Shown here: positions 48,501 through 59,118 of the stretch, piece after piece
Numbering within the stretch: position 1 is the stretch's first letter
How the letters are laid out: each line of letters opens with the position of its first letter
From: Dryas octopetala
Lineage: Eukaryota > Streptophyta > Magnoliopsida > Rosales > Rosaceae
Assembly: GCA_963921425.1 (NCBI GenBank)
Contig: OY992834.1
Span: 3,472,001 to 3,536,000 of the forward strand
DNA length: 64,000 bases
Direction of reading: 5' to 3'
Notes under the pieces: generated by a model
What the model was told of the DNA's origin: nothing
The model's database searches: none
The model's input: only the letters and a program-made list of their open reading frames with translations
Program-made: the position numbers and the translations under genes

Positions 48501-49654
48501 ACTTTGTAACTTGCCATCTCCAAGTTTTACTTGAGAAGAGAAGCTCCGATCAAGTTGCACAAAAAAGTCTTGATTCCCGGTCATATGGTTGCTGCAACCG
48601 CTGTCCAAGTACCAAATATTATGGGAATTACATTCAGCACTCAAACAAGTATAAAATAAGTGTTCTTCATCAGTTTCCTTTGTAAACTTGGCTTCAGTCT
48701 GCTCCTTTTTGTTCTGGAACCAGCAATCCTTTTGAGAATGGTTTGGAACTCGGCATTTGGTGCATCTAAATCTGCAGTCTTTTGATTCATGGTTAAATTT
48801 TTTGCAAATAAAACATTGAGAGTTCATATTACCATCACGTGGCTGTGAGCTTCCCCTTTTTTCTTTCCAAGTGTTGTGGCTGAAATTTTTATCTCTTCTT
48901 CCTCTTCCAAACTGATGATTGTTCTTGGAGAATGAGCTTTGATTCCTCTCTTGATCTGATCTGCTATACTTCTTCTCTGAAATTCTGAGTTTTGACTGAA
49001 AGGCTTGCTCCATGGGCTGATTTGAGGACCTATTAATTCTCTGTTCATGAGCTTGGAGTGAACCTGTTAGCTCGTACATGGACATGTTTGACAAATCTTT
49101 GGATTCTTCTATAGCAGCGACAGCATGGTCAAATTTAGGAGGAAGACTCCTCAAAACTTTCTCAACCACCTTCTTGTCTTCAATGGTGTCTCCACAACCT
49201 TTGATTTGATTCACTATCTCAGCAACTCTTGAAGAAAAATCTTTAACATTTTCATTTTCTTTCATTGCCAAGTTATCAAAATCTCTCCACAAGGACTGCA
49301 ACTTCAAGGTTATAGCTTTTTCTGAACCTTGAAATTCCTTCTTTAAAATATCCCAAGCAATCTTCGACTTTTTAACACCATAAATTCTTGGAAAAATTGA
49401 TTTGCTTACCCCCTGCTGTATGTAACGAAGTGCAGTAGCATCTTTCTTTTTGTACTCTTTAAATTGCTTCTCTTGTGCTTGTGTCCAGCCACCAGATTCA
49501 GGAGGGTATAGCTGCTCTCAACGATGTCCCAAAGATCTTGTGAGATGAAGAAGGTCTCCATTTGGCTGCTCCAGTATTCATAATGTTCTCCTTCAAAAAT
49601 AGGAACTTGGCTGGGAGAGTATCCAAACAAGGTAGGGACTGAAGTAGATCCCAT
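45591..49654 (-). pseudogene. Copia gag-pol, two breaks
   Basis: Gag starts at 49654, zinc knuckles (CFICKKFNHESKDC and a second) near 48750, protease motif DSGCSNHM, integrase HHCC and acidic centre (DICGP...), reverse transcriptase YVDDLIYFG and an RNase H end. Two breaks disable it: a small frame shift in gag near 49515, and a single in-frame TAA at 47283-47285 between integrase and reverse transcriptase. Both sides are otherwise open (674 and 563 codons). It may be mobilised in trans by related elements. Confidence 0.9.
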
Positions 49655-49720
49655 TAGAACAAGGAATAAGAAATTGAGGAATGTGCAGGGAGATCTATAA
49701 GCAAGCTCTGATACCAAATT

Positions 49721-50059
49721 TGTTGGGGTAAAACAGAATCGTAGTAAGAAAATTAGGAGATTTGTATGAGCGGAAATGCATCAAAATGACTTTTCATTCA
49801 TGAAGAAGAGCAATACAAAAGGATGAAGTTTTTCTTCTTGCTGCAGAGCTGCTGCTCCTACAGAGTTCTGATGGTTTTTCTCTTAGTTCAAGTATACTAC
49901 AAACCACCTCCTATTACTAGGAAAAGAGACTTTTACAGAAATTTTTCTGGACATGTTCCCAGTCATTGAAATTCTAAAAAGCTTCTCTGACATACAGCTG
50001 TTCTAGCATACAAAACAATTAATGCTACTTCTTAAAATAATACAAATTAACTTCTAACA
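49721..50059 (-). repeat. LTR of Copia element (5' LTR)
   Basis: 339 bp, same ends as the other LTR. The initiator-tRNA binding site follows at 49716-49705 on the minus strand. Confidence 0.93.
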
Positions 50060-51315
50060 AGGCTTCCATGCCAAACAAGACTGTGATAATTGCGATTGTA
50101 AACAAAGCCTATGTAGAAGGAGATAAGCCGATGCTTGATTTGTTTTTGGATGGTTTCTGGCTCGGAGAAGACACACGACGCTTCGTTGATCACCTACTTC
50201 TTGTGGCGGTTGACCAAACATCGTTTGAGCGTTGTCAGTTTCTCCACCTCCACTGCTACAAGCTCGAAGCCGAGGATGCTGATTTTGAGGCTGAGAAACT
50301 CTACATGTCTCAGAGTTTTATCAACATGATGTGGAGAAGAACTCGCTTTCTCAAGGAAATGCTCAAGCGAGGCTATAGTTTCATATTCACAGTAAGTCAT
50401 TTTCTCAAAATATATAGTTTTCTTAACGTATTCTCAAATTATGAATCATGATTATATTTCATTAATTATTTAACAACATAACATGTCAGATTATTATAAA
50501 AATTAAAAATTATTATTCGATTGTCTCTTATGTTGATTATTAATTTTGTCAAACAAATGCAGTAATCTATTACGGATAAATTTTTACATATACCCCTATT
50601 TACATTTACTATATCATGTGTACCAATGAATGTGAAATTATGGAATATAAATGCATAAGATTTTGAAACCTCTATTTGAACATGGACCTCAGTTGCTCTT
50701 AACCACTAAAATTACACGCTGAGGTTGTGATCAATTTAATTATGGCCTTATAATTAATAATTTTCTTACCCAACTTTCCATTCACAGGACACAGATGTGC
50801 TGTGGCTAAGGAACCCATTTCCAAGGCTACCTATCAGCTTATACAACGAAACCATAGACCTCCAAATTAGTACTGATAAATTCAATGGTGACCAATGGTC
50901 TCAAGCCAACCCCATAAACACAGGCTTCTACATGGTGAGGTCCAACAACAGAACAATCTCACTATTCGAGAAGTGGTATGAGAGAAAAAACAACTCCACC
51001 GGACTAAAAGAGCAGGACGTTCTAAACAAGTTGATGCAGGAAGGTGTTTTCAGAGAGTTGGGCCTCAGAGTGAGGTTTTTGGACACCCTTTATTTCAGTG
51101 GTTTCTGTGAAGTCAGCAGGGACTTCAAAGCTGTCACGACCGTCCATGCCAATTGCTGCCGGACTATAAGTGCCAAGGTGGCTGATCTGACGGCTGTGAT
51201 TCACGATTGGAAGAGGTTCAAGAGCGTGCCTTCCAATGAGACATCCAATTTGAAATGGACTGGTCACGTGGCCTGTATTGATTCATGGAAACGTTTCAAT
51301 GTGAGCTTGGGCTAG

Positions 51316-52303
51316 ATTTAATTACTTTATCTAAATGACATAAAACTTTAACATGTATGTACATTTACTTGGCCTATAGTTGACTTTTTCAAAGAGTACA
51401 GTTATGTTGTAATTGTTGTCTAGATCATCACAAGAGATTCTTCTATGAGACATATTATAATTGTATGGGAGTTGCATCCTCTCGTAGCAATTAAGATGAG
51501 ACTCACAATATATAAAAACCACTTTATTGTAAAAAAATACCTCTATAAATTAAATAAGTTTCATTTGATAACGTAGTGCCCATCTAATGTTTCCTTTTAA
51601 GGCATGAATAAGCATTTAGCTGAGTTTTTCAATTTTATGGGATGTCCCCAAGATAACCATTTAATATTTGACTTTTTTTTTTTTTTTTGTGATATATTTA
51701 CTTGACTTTCGATCAATTTCGGTATAAGTATGGCCTGTTTACCTTATAAAATAATTTTTTATACAAAAAAATCTGTAATCGTCCAGTATAATACGTGTTA
51801 GTCACATGTACATTTCTTTTTTTCTTAAAAATTTTTAGTTCACAACGATCATGATACCAATACCTAAAGAACATATGATCTTAATTTAGTGGATTACTTG
51901 ACTAATTAAGAGCTAGTGGATTTGTTAGCAGTTAATAACAATTGACCCTATCTTGTTACTAAAATTAATTATCATAATAGCACAATATATGATGTTCTTC
52001 ATCAATTCCTGTCCAAATTAAGCTGTAGAGCTAGTGGACTTCCGCTATTGAACTAATACAAGAGTGGATTTGAAATCCCAAGAAACACGAACCTCAAATG
52101 GGAAACAAAAATGTGCGAGAAGCTCTCCAAGTCCCACATATTTGGGGTCAATTCCTTTAATCAAGCATTATGCTTTTCTGCAGCAAGCCTCATGCATTGT
52201 GGAGGTACTATAAAACAAAGCCCTCTATTCACTACTCCAATCAACAGCACCCACAAACCAAAAATAAAAATAAAAACAAAGAAAAAAACCCAAAAAAAAA
52301 AAA
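51316..52303. other. Spacer of module 2
   Basis: 3' flank of transferase copy 2, then the empty target of the hAT-like element near 51450-51460 (ATTATAATTGTATGGGAG), then the promoter of pectinesterase 4, matching 32475-33235. Confidence 0.7.
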
Positions 52304-54126
52304 ATGGCCGGAAAAATCACATGCATGGGCGTCCATGCAGCTCTGACCTTGACGATTATTCTCGTCACTGGCAGCATCGCCATCGCCCACGAACCACCAG
52401 CACCCGCCACCCATGAGGCGGCACCACCAGCACCCGCCACCCATGACACGGCAGATGAAGTACCCGCCGAAAAATCCCAAGTGGAGGCATGGTTCCAGGC
52501 CAATATAGGGCACAAGGCCACACTCGAACCTGCTCTTGTGGCGGCTGAGGCTGGTGCCACGGTCATCAAGGTCAAGCAAGACGGTAGTTGCCAATTCAAG
52601 ACCATCATGGACGCCATCAATAGCATTCCGGCCGGGAACACAAAACGAGTCACTGTCAACATTGGAGGAGGAACGTACAATGAGAAAATAACAATTCCAA
52701 AGAATAAACCATTTGTGACATTAATTGGATCTGCAAAGATTATGCCAATTTTGACGTTTTCTGGGACGGCCCAGAAGTATGGAGCTCTCAATAGTGCCAC
52801 ATTGGTTGTGGAGGCCGACTACTTCATTGCTTCTAACCTTGTTATCAAAGTAATTACTTGTCTCACATCCAAATCGTTTAATTTCAATTTTTTTTCTTTG
52901 GTGTGTGTGGATTATGGATTAAATTAGATCTGTTTTTTTTTTTTTTTTTTTGTAGAATGATTCGCCAAGGCCTGACGGAAATGGAGTGGGCGCGCAGGCA
53001 GCTGTGGCATTGAGGTTGTCGGGGAACAGGGCAGCCTTTTACGGTTGCAAAATGCTTGGGTTTCAGGACACCATTTTTGATGACAAGGGTAATCATTTCT
53101 TCAAGGACTGCTATATTGAAGGCAATGTCGATTTCATCTTCGGAAGTGGAAAGTCTATGTATTTGGTAATAATGCCACCCCAAACTCTCTCAAATCTCTT
53201 TAATTAATTCGTCAGTCATATTGTGAGAGAACTGTTATATACATCTCTATAACTGGTGCTATAATCAAATAAGCAAGCTTTTTGTTTGTGAGTCTCAAGG
53301 TTTTGATGGTAATTGACATTAATTTGGGTGGTTGCAGAGCACAGAGTTACATGTTCTAGGGGATGCTGGGATCGCTGGGATGAAGTACATAACCGGAAAT
53401 GCAAAGGACTCTGGTGCGGAGAAAACTGGATACTCATTTATTCACAGCAACATAACAGGCACAGGCACGAGCAGTGGCGCATTATTGGGCAGGGCTTGGA
53501 AGGCTACAGTTGGTGCCCAGATAGCGTATGCTTTCACCAGCTTGGGCAAAAGTGTAAGATCCCTAGAAATGATCAACCGTAACAAAGCACAACTTGATCA
53601 GAAGTAAGTTATTCTTATATATACTACATTTTAGTACCATATATATGGTATGTCTCTTGCATTTTGATTTATACAATTAAATAATCAATGTTTGTTTTGT
53701 GGTATTAATTGCAGCACTGCGTTGTTTGGAGAGTACCAGTGTATAGGTCCGGGTTCGAGTATGGCTGGCGCGGCTGGCGGGGCTGGCGGGGCTGGCGGGG
53801 CTGGCGCGGCTGGTGGGGCTGGTGGGGCTGGCTGGGCTGGTGGGTCTGGCGGGGCCGGTGAAGCTGGCGGGGCTGGTGGGGCTGGCGGGGCTGGCGCGGC
53901 TGGTGGAGCTGGCGGGGCTGGCTGGGCTGGCGGGGCTGGCGCGGCTGGCTGGGCTGGCAAGACTGGTGGGGCTAGCGCGGCTGGCGGGGTTGGCTGGGCT
54001 GGCGCGGCTGGCGGAGCCAAATTCACCAAACAGCTAACTCATGCAGAAGCCAAAGGTTTCATCAGCCTCAGCTTTATTCAAGCTTCTAAATGGCTGCTTC
54101 CTCCTCCAACTCCGCTGGTGTTTTAG
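52304..54126 (+). CDS. Pollen-type pectinesterase 4 with Ala-Gly repeat insert
   Basis: Four exons, 52304-52849, 52956-53165, 53338-53603 and 53715-54126, give 477 residues. Nearly identical to pectinesterase 1 in exons and introns, with signal peptide, [33 protein letters not shown] and KWLLPPP. It differs mainly in repeat numbers: the N-terminal Pro/Ala/Thr/His region is 20 residues shorter and the Ala-Gly-X insert is 85 residues instead of 121. All differences are whole codons, so the frame is held. The copy belongs to module 2, behind the split transferase. Confidence 0.88.
53764..54018 (+). repeat. 9-bp coding minisatellite, shorter allele
   Basis: Same GCTGGCNNN repeat as in pectinesterase 1 but 255 nt against 363 nt. 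One unit has mutated to AAGACT (Lys-Thr). Confidence 0.95.
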
Positions 54127-54278
54127 GAGTATAGGAATTAGTAAGTACTAGTTGACAGTGTATATAGGTGCGATTGAGCAAGCCGCACGCATGTCTTTTG
54201 TATAATATGAGTAATAAAAAACCTTAAAAAAAAAAAAAAACCTTGAAAAACTTTTATATATTATTCTACTTTGGTTTA

Positions 54279-54690
54279 TTACACACGAGTTGTACACCTC
54301 TCAAAACGGAAGAGAGTGCAGATATTTATCGACCTTACAACCAAAAGGAAATGCTGGAAATAATTGAGCCAAGCAAACAACAGAAGAGATGGAGGTACAA
54401 GAAAAGACATATATAAAGGGTACAACTTACAATTCATCACGAGGACTATGCCCAGGCTGGTGATCTGCGTTGGCCTGAAGTTGGTCGAAGAGCAGCAACG
54501 CGACACCCTGAACAACCGCTGCGCCTCCAGTACATCTTCTCGTCGAGGCAGCACCGGTATATCATGTACTGGGGGTCGCCCGTCTGTCAGTCGGTTTCGC
54601 AGATCTCCTATGAAAGCCTGGTATGTCTCGGGGGTTGCATCCCCAGCGGAGAAGGACAGTGCCGCTATATTAAACTTATTTTCGAGGGAT
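54279..54690 (-). pseudogene. Ribosome-inactivating-protein-like relic 2
   Basis: Shares its tail (54279-54518) with relic 1. It keeps an N-terminal part that relic 1 lacks, but a deletion of about 410 bp removes the catalytic core (joined at about 54518, with a CG overlap at the join). It is therefore inactive as sequence. It lies directly after pectinesterase 4. Confidence 0.65.
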
Positions 54691-54699
54691 TTGTGTAAT

Positions 54700-55065
54700 T
54701 AGATGAGTATATATATATATCAGGGATTTGCGGAGAAAATATGTCACCCAACAACCATTACTTAAGCAATATATGGTAAGTCAAAAACGAACGTGGAAGA
54801 AAACCGTTGTGTAATAGCCTAATAGGTGTTGTCTGTTAACAATATTGCAGTAGTGTCCACTAATTAGCTAAGAAAATTACCAAAAGCTACAAGACAAATC
54901 AAGAGCAGATTAATGCTTCTTTTTTTTGGGTGTAAGATTAATGCTTAATTAATTATATAAGATAATAAGAACACTATAGTGAGATTGGAGACGCACTAGT
55001 GTTTCTCTAGTAGAAAGAGATTGAAGGTGATTGAAAAGTCCACTAAACTCAATTAATTTTCAAAC
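54700..55065. other. AT-rich spacer with CACTA-like end
   Basis: Holds an (AT)n run near 54709-54720 and a reversed CACTA-like terminus near 54780-54858. No gene is supported. Confidence 0.45.
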
Positions 55066-56335
55066 AATTGACACTACAACAATTTTGGCCTAAGGCCTCC
55101 AATGATTTCCACTAAAGTTGGGGGAGGGGGGCAATTGGGCGCGCCAATTGCTAACGTGGTTGTTCACTAATGTTAATTATTAGTGATTATCATATTAAAT
55201 CAGACATGAACAGTGATTCCATATGCAACTAATGGTTCTGATTAGTTGATGTTATTGTGGCGCCCATGTAATTTAAACTAAAAAAAGGGGTTTAGTTAAT
55301 TTAGGGACTAAAGAAAGTGCCAGCACACACAAATACCACCACCAATTTACTTGGGGTTGTACTCTAACCAACCCAAATTGTACAAAACAGTAACCATTTT
55401 TTCCATTTTTTATAATAAATTCCAAATCCAACTATGGAGTCAGTAAAGACTGCAATAAAACAAGTTAATCAACCTGTGAGACAAACTTAAAAAGTCATCT
55501 CCCGCCTATGCTCAATATTTTCCCCCCTTCTAATGGTGCCTAGTAGGTTGGAATCACATTTACCCATGACTAACTTGATAAGGTGTCAACCACTTGTGGC
55601 TGCTGGCAGGCTTCAAGGGGTACTATATACAATAAGGAAATCCTTCATAAAGTGTTTAAGATATTTACAATAGCATTCACAAGGCTGCAGTAAAGCAGGT
55701 AGACCTACTGCTATACTCAAGAGACTTTGCAGAGAGAATATCATCTGCATCTACTGCTCTACACATTGGTACTGAGGAGAGCCAGCCATTAAGCGCAGAT
55801 TCAAGCTAAGCAAGAGATGGAAAAAAGAACACTTTGATTTACTAATAGATCAGAAGGGAGATCAAAGCCCGAAAGCACCTAGTGAGCTCAGATTTTGATT
55901 GGGAAACCAACTGTATTTGGTTAAACCAGAGAAAAGAGCATGTAGCGCATGATCTGAATAATCAAGTAATGAAATCTTCCTTTGTCGACCTGTAGCTGAA
56001 GTGAAGGAGGGAATGGAGCTGGAAATCATCCTGGCTTTTGTGAATAGGTTGTGAAGCTTTACATTGTAAGGTATGACATATTCCCTGCACTTATGACATA
56101 TTTTGAAGATTAATTGATTGTATGCCATTTTCAATAATTTGTCTTTGCTCTAGCATATATTAAGAAGCAACACACATTAGAGAACTTTAACTCAAAGATA
56201 TAAGAAGTTTAATTAATCTCCCTAAGCAATATATATATTTATATAAGGAGAAAAAGCTTAAGATCACCAAGTTAGGCATATTTGGCTCAAGAAAGGAAAA
56301 GAAAAAAAATAGAAAGCCAAAATTATGAGAGAAGA

Positions 56336-56592
56336 AGGTCCAGACCCTACACTGGAGGACCGGACCTCCAGTGAAGGTAGCAGCAGTGAAATGGAATTTG
56401 CACGAAGGGAGGTCCGGACGTTGCTTGGGAGAACCGGACCTCCAAAGACGACGTAGCTTGAAATGGAGATTTCATGCAGGGAGGTCCGGACCTCTGTTTG
56501 GAAGACCGGACCTCCAGCAGGGAAAATTACACTTGAGCTCTATTTTCACTAGGGGAGGTTCTGGAGGACCGAACCTCAATGGGGCAGTCCGA
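56336..56592. repeat. Array of GGAGGTCCGG hairpins
   Basis: Four loosely repeated hairpin units with arms GGAGGTCCGGAC and ACCGGACCTCC, spaced about 65-75 bp, inside the CACTA-like element. The third is the most regular, and the outer ones have drifted. Confidence 0.85.
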
Positions 56593-56697
56593 TCTTCATT
56601 CTTCAAAACCTTTTCTTGTCCTACATCACTTTTTTTCATAATAGAAATCCTATTTGGCAATGATCTAGAGTTTAGAATATTGATCTAGAGGATTGCA

Positions 56698-57039
56698 ATG
56701 GTAAACACTCAAGATATATTGAACATTCAAAGGCAGCAGTCCCACATGGATTTCAACTTGAATGGGAGGCTTACCACAGCTGTAGACAGCTACTTAAGGG
56801 GCAACATTGGCACAAGCACCGGCAACACTCCATACTTGGCACCCCCAGTTCAGACTGGCACAAATTCCTTTCACCTTCCACAGATGCCAAGTGTGATTAC
56901 GCCATTTTCTAGAGCAGGAATGGCTGGTCCCCAACAGTTGGCGCAACAACATGCTAGGAATGAAATGGGAGCAGATGATGGTGCTGCGGGAAATGCAGGC
57001 GCTTCAAGAAGCGGGGTTGGAAAGTCACAACACAACTGA
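56698..57039 (+). other. Gln-rich open frame, unknown
   Basis: 113 codons open from an ATG, rich in Gln, Gly, Ala and Asn. I recognise no domain. A second frame stays open over the last 140 bp. It may be a piece of a retrotransposon capsid gene or a captured fragment. Not called as a gene. Confidence 0.25.
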
Positions 57040-58439
57040 TCGACATAGCAAAAGAAATCATGGCTGTCAGTAAGAATATTTTTTGTTGTTTTGAGTAATA
57101 TACTGCTGGTATTTTGAACAGCTTTTGTGATAGAACTAGAAACTTGGTGGGTTATATTATGGTTTAGACTATAATATATATCACCAAGTTTGGAAGTGTA
57201 GATGAATGGTTGGGATCATATTAAATTGTGTTGCGCAGCTAGTGATTATGCTTTTGTTGTTTTTGGTATCTAAGTTTCATTTTGTTTTAGAAATTGTGAA
57301 AAGTATGGGGAAAGGATATTAAAATGGTTGTAACTATGCACTTGAACCGCTACTTGAATTAAACATGCAATTTCAATGTATATAGTAAGTCGTATTTGCA
57401 TCAATGAAGAAAGGTTGTGTGGGTTCAGCTGTGTAACTTGAGTTGTCAATTATTTGGTTTTTTATTTTTCTGATATAGCATTGAGGTTCTGCTACATACC
57501 CCTCCTATTAATGGGATTGCTGGACTGAAAGTTAAGCATGCTTGCTCCAATATTAGTGTAGGCTTTCCACATTTTATGAATAATATGGTGTAACAGCCAT
57601 TGCAAGCATCCTTAGTATTACAAGAGCACACTGGAACTGAAAAATGCATATTCGGACTGTTGCAAATGAAAGATTAATTGGACAATGCAGTACATTCAAT
57701 CCCACTGCAGCAATCGTTTTGGTGAGAAAATGCATTCTCAATCTAAGTTAAATAGTCACCAAAGTTCTTGCATGGTGGAGGATATTTAATAAATGAAAAC
57801 AAATCAGAAACTAATACCAATAAGATGGAAGTGCAGCAAGCAATGGTTGGAATTAGTGAGCATTCATACCCACTTTTAACAAGATAGTAGAAGAAACCAT
57901 GGCATAACATTATTTAATAATATCAATCGTCCACCAATATAGCAACCTCAATAGAGATGGTGAACAAGTGAAACCCACTAGCTGCAGCATTTGTGAAGAC
58001 CAGACCTTGCAGACTGACATGGCAGGTTTTGGCAGAAACTTCCACCATTCTTACATGTGGGTGGCCTTAGCTCCCTTGCCACCCCAACACCAACCTCCAA
58101 CATGCTATATGGTGACTGCAGTGTGGCAAGAGACAATACAAACTAACAACAGTGGCAGTTGCCTCTATGCCTACCAAAAAAAATTTGTTGCCTTTGCTTG
58201 ATTTTGTTGTAGTGAATTGACAATATTTTTTTTATTTCTTTAATTGTTTGTTAAATAATTGATTAAAGAGTGGTGGAGATTCACAAGTTGGCGATATATT
58301 AAGGACATCATATTGAGAAAATTACTTACAGTACGTGAATATGAAACTATAGCTAGCTAGCTAGCCTCGCTTGAGCAGCTTGTTGAGAAAAGTGATGAGT
58401 CCTTCTCCACATTATATGTATGTTGATATTTTTTTTTTC

Positions 58440-58624
58440 TTTTGGGAGAAAAGGGGGGCCCTTAAGCTTGGCCATAAAATATAACTAACGAACGGTTACA
58501 ACTTGGGTGAGAGCCTCAAGAAGCCATGTAGGGCTATCTTCCAGCCAGACATTTGTTCATGACACTGTAGACCGTAACGGACTAATTGATGAGCCACGTT
58601 GTTACAAATGGAGGGTCGGTACCA
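58440..58624 (-). mobile_element. LINE-like RNase H fragment
   Basis: On the minus strand, codons for NNVAHQLVRYGLQCHE resemble the RNase H end of plant non-LTR retrotransposons. Stops follow. It abuts the antisense transferase fragment. Confidence 0.5.
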
Positions 58625-58803
58625 GCGGATATGTACAGTTTCTTAGCCTCTAAATCCACATCATCGATCGATCTGTTTAGAGCTTGTAGCATTGAAGGCT
58701 GAGAAACCTACCTACAACGCTCGAAGGATGTTTGGTGAACCGCCTCTAGAAGTAGGTGAGAAATCGACGTGGCGTGTCTTCTCCGAGCCAGAAACCATCT
58801 AAA
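58625..58803 (-). pseudogene. Antisense fragment of GT77-type transferase
   Basis: Minus-strand sequence matches the middle of transferase exon 2: DGFWLGEDTPRRF for DGFWLGEDTRRL, then CACCAAACATCCTTCGAGCG for the copy at 29953, and a GAGGCTAAGAAACTGTACAT segment. A TAG and a short gap break it. It lies upstream of pectinesterase 5, again beside a pectinesterase. Confidence 0.75.
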
Positions 58804-59118
58804 AACAAATCAATCAGATGCTTATCTCCTTTCAAACAAAACCACGACAGTTAATCAATAGATACTGTTATTTAGTTTTTTTTTTTTTAAGTAAGATATC
58901 GAGATATGCTTATTTTATTACTAGCTCCTAGCCTAAAACCTCAAATAAAAAACAAAATTTTGCGAGAATCTCTCCAAGTCCCACATAGTTTGGGTTAAAT
59001 TAATCCTCTAATCGAGCATTGTGGAGTAGTATATAACAAGGGCCTTTATTCACTACTCCAATCAACAGCCCCGAAAACCCAAAACAAAAGCAGAAACCAA
59101 AAAATAAAGGCCGGAAAA

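Larger units (their letters stand above)
45245..50059 (-). mobile_element. Complete Copia LTR retrotransposon
   Basis: 4815 bp with two 339-bp LTRs, target duplication AGGCT (45240-45244 and 50060-50064), primer-binding site TGGTATCAGAGC on the minus strand (49716-49705) and a polypurine tract next to the 3' LTR. Domain order gag, protease, integrase, reverse transcriptase, RNase H defines Copia. Transcribed opposite to the host gene. Four LTR differences in 339 bp point to a recent insertion. Confidence 0.95.
44829..51315 (+). pseudogene. GT77-type transferase, copy 2, split by Copia
   Basis: Near-identical to the transferase at 29389-31035. Exon 1 is 44829-44969, exon 2 is cut into 45194-45244 and 50065-50391 by the retrotransposon, and exon 3 is 50788-51315. 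Without the 4.8-kb element and one copy of its 5-bp duplication, exon 2 has the same 378-nt length as copy 1, so no other damage is seen. Anchor, DTDVLWLRNPF motif and the C-terminal half are preserved. As it stands the gene cannot be translated as one protein, unless the element were spliced out. Confidence 0.88.
55072..58214. mobile_element. CACTA-like DNA transposon, non-autonomous
   Basis: Left end CACTACAACAATTTTGGCC, right end the complement of CACTACAACAAAATCAAGC, with further loose agreement of about 30 bp. A 6-bp direct repeat AATTGA flanks both ends (55066-55071 and 58215-58220). Classical CACTA duplications are 3 bp, so the 6-bp match may be partly chance. No transposase was recognised. 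Inside are GGTCCGG hairpin repeats and a Gln-rich open frame. Confidence 0.65.

Noticed and set aside
57968-58201. 77-codon Cys-containing open frame near the right end of the CACTA-like element
   Set aside because: No recognisable cysteine pattern and it overlaps the transposon end.
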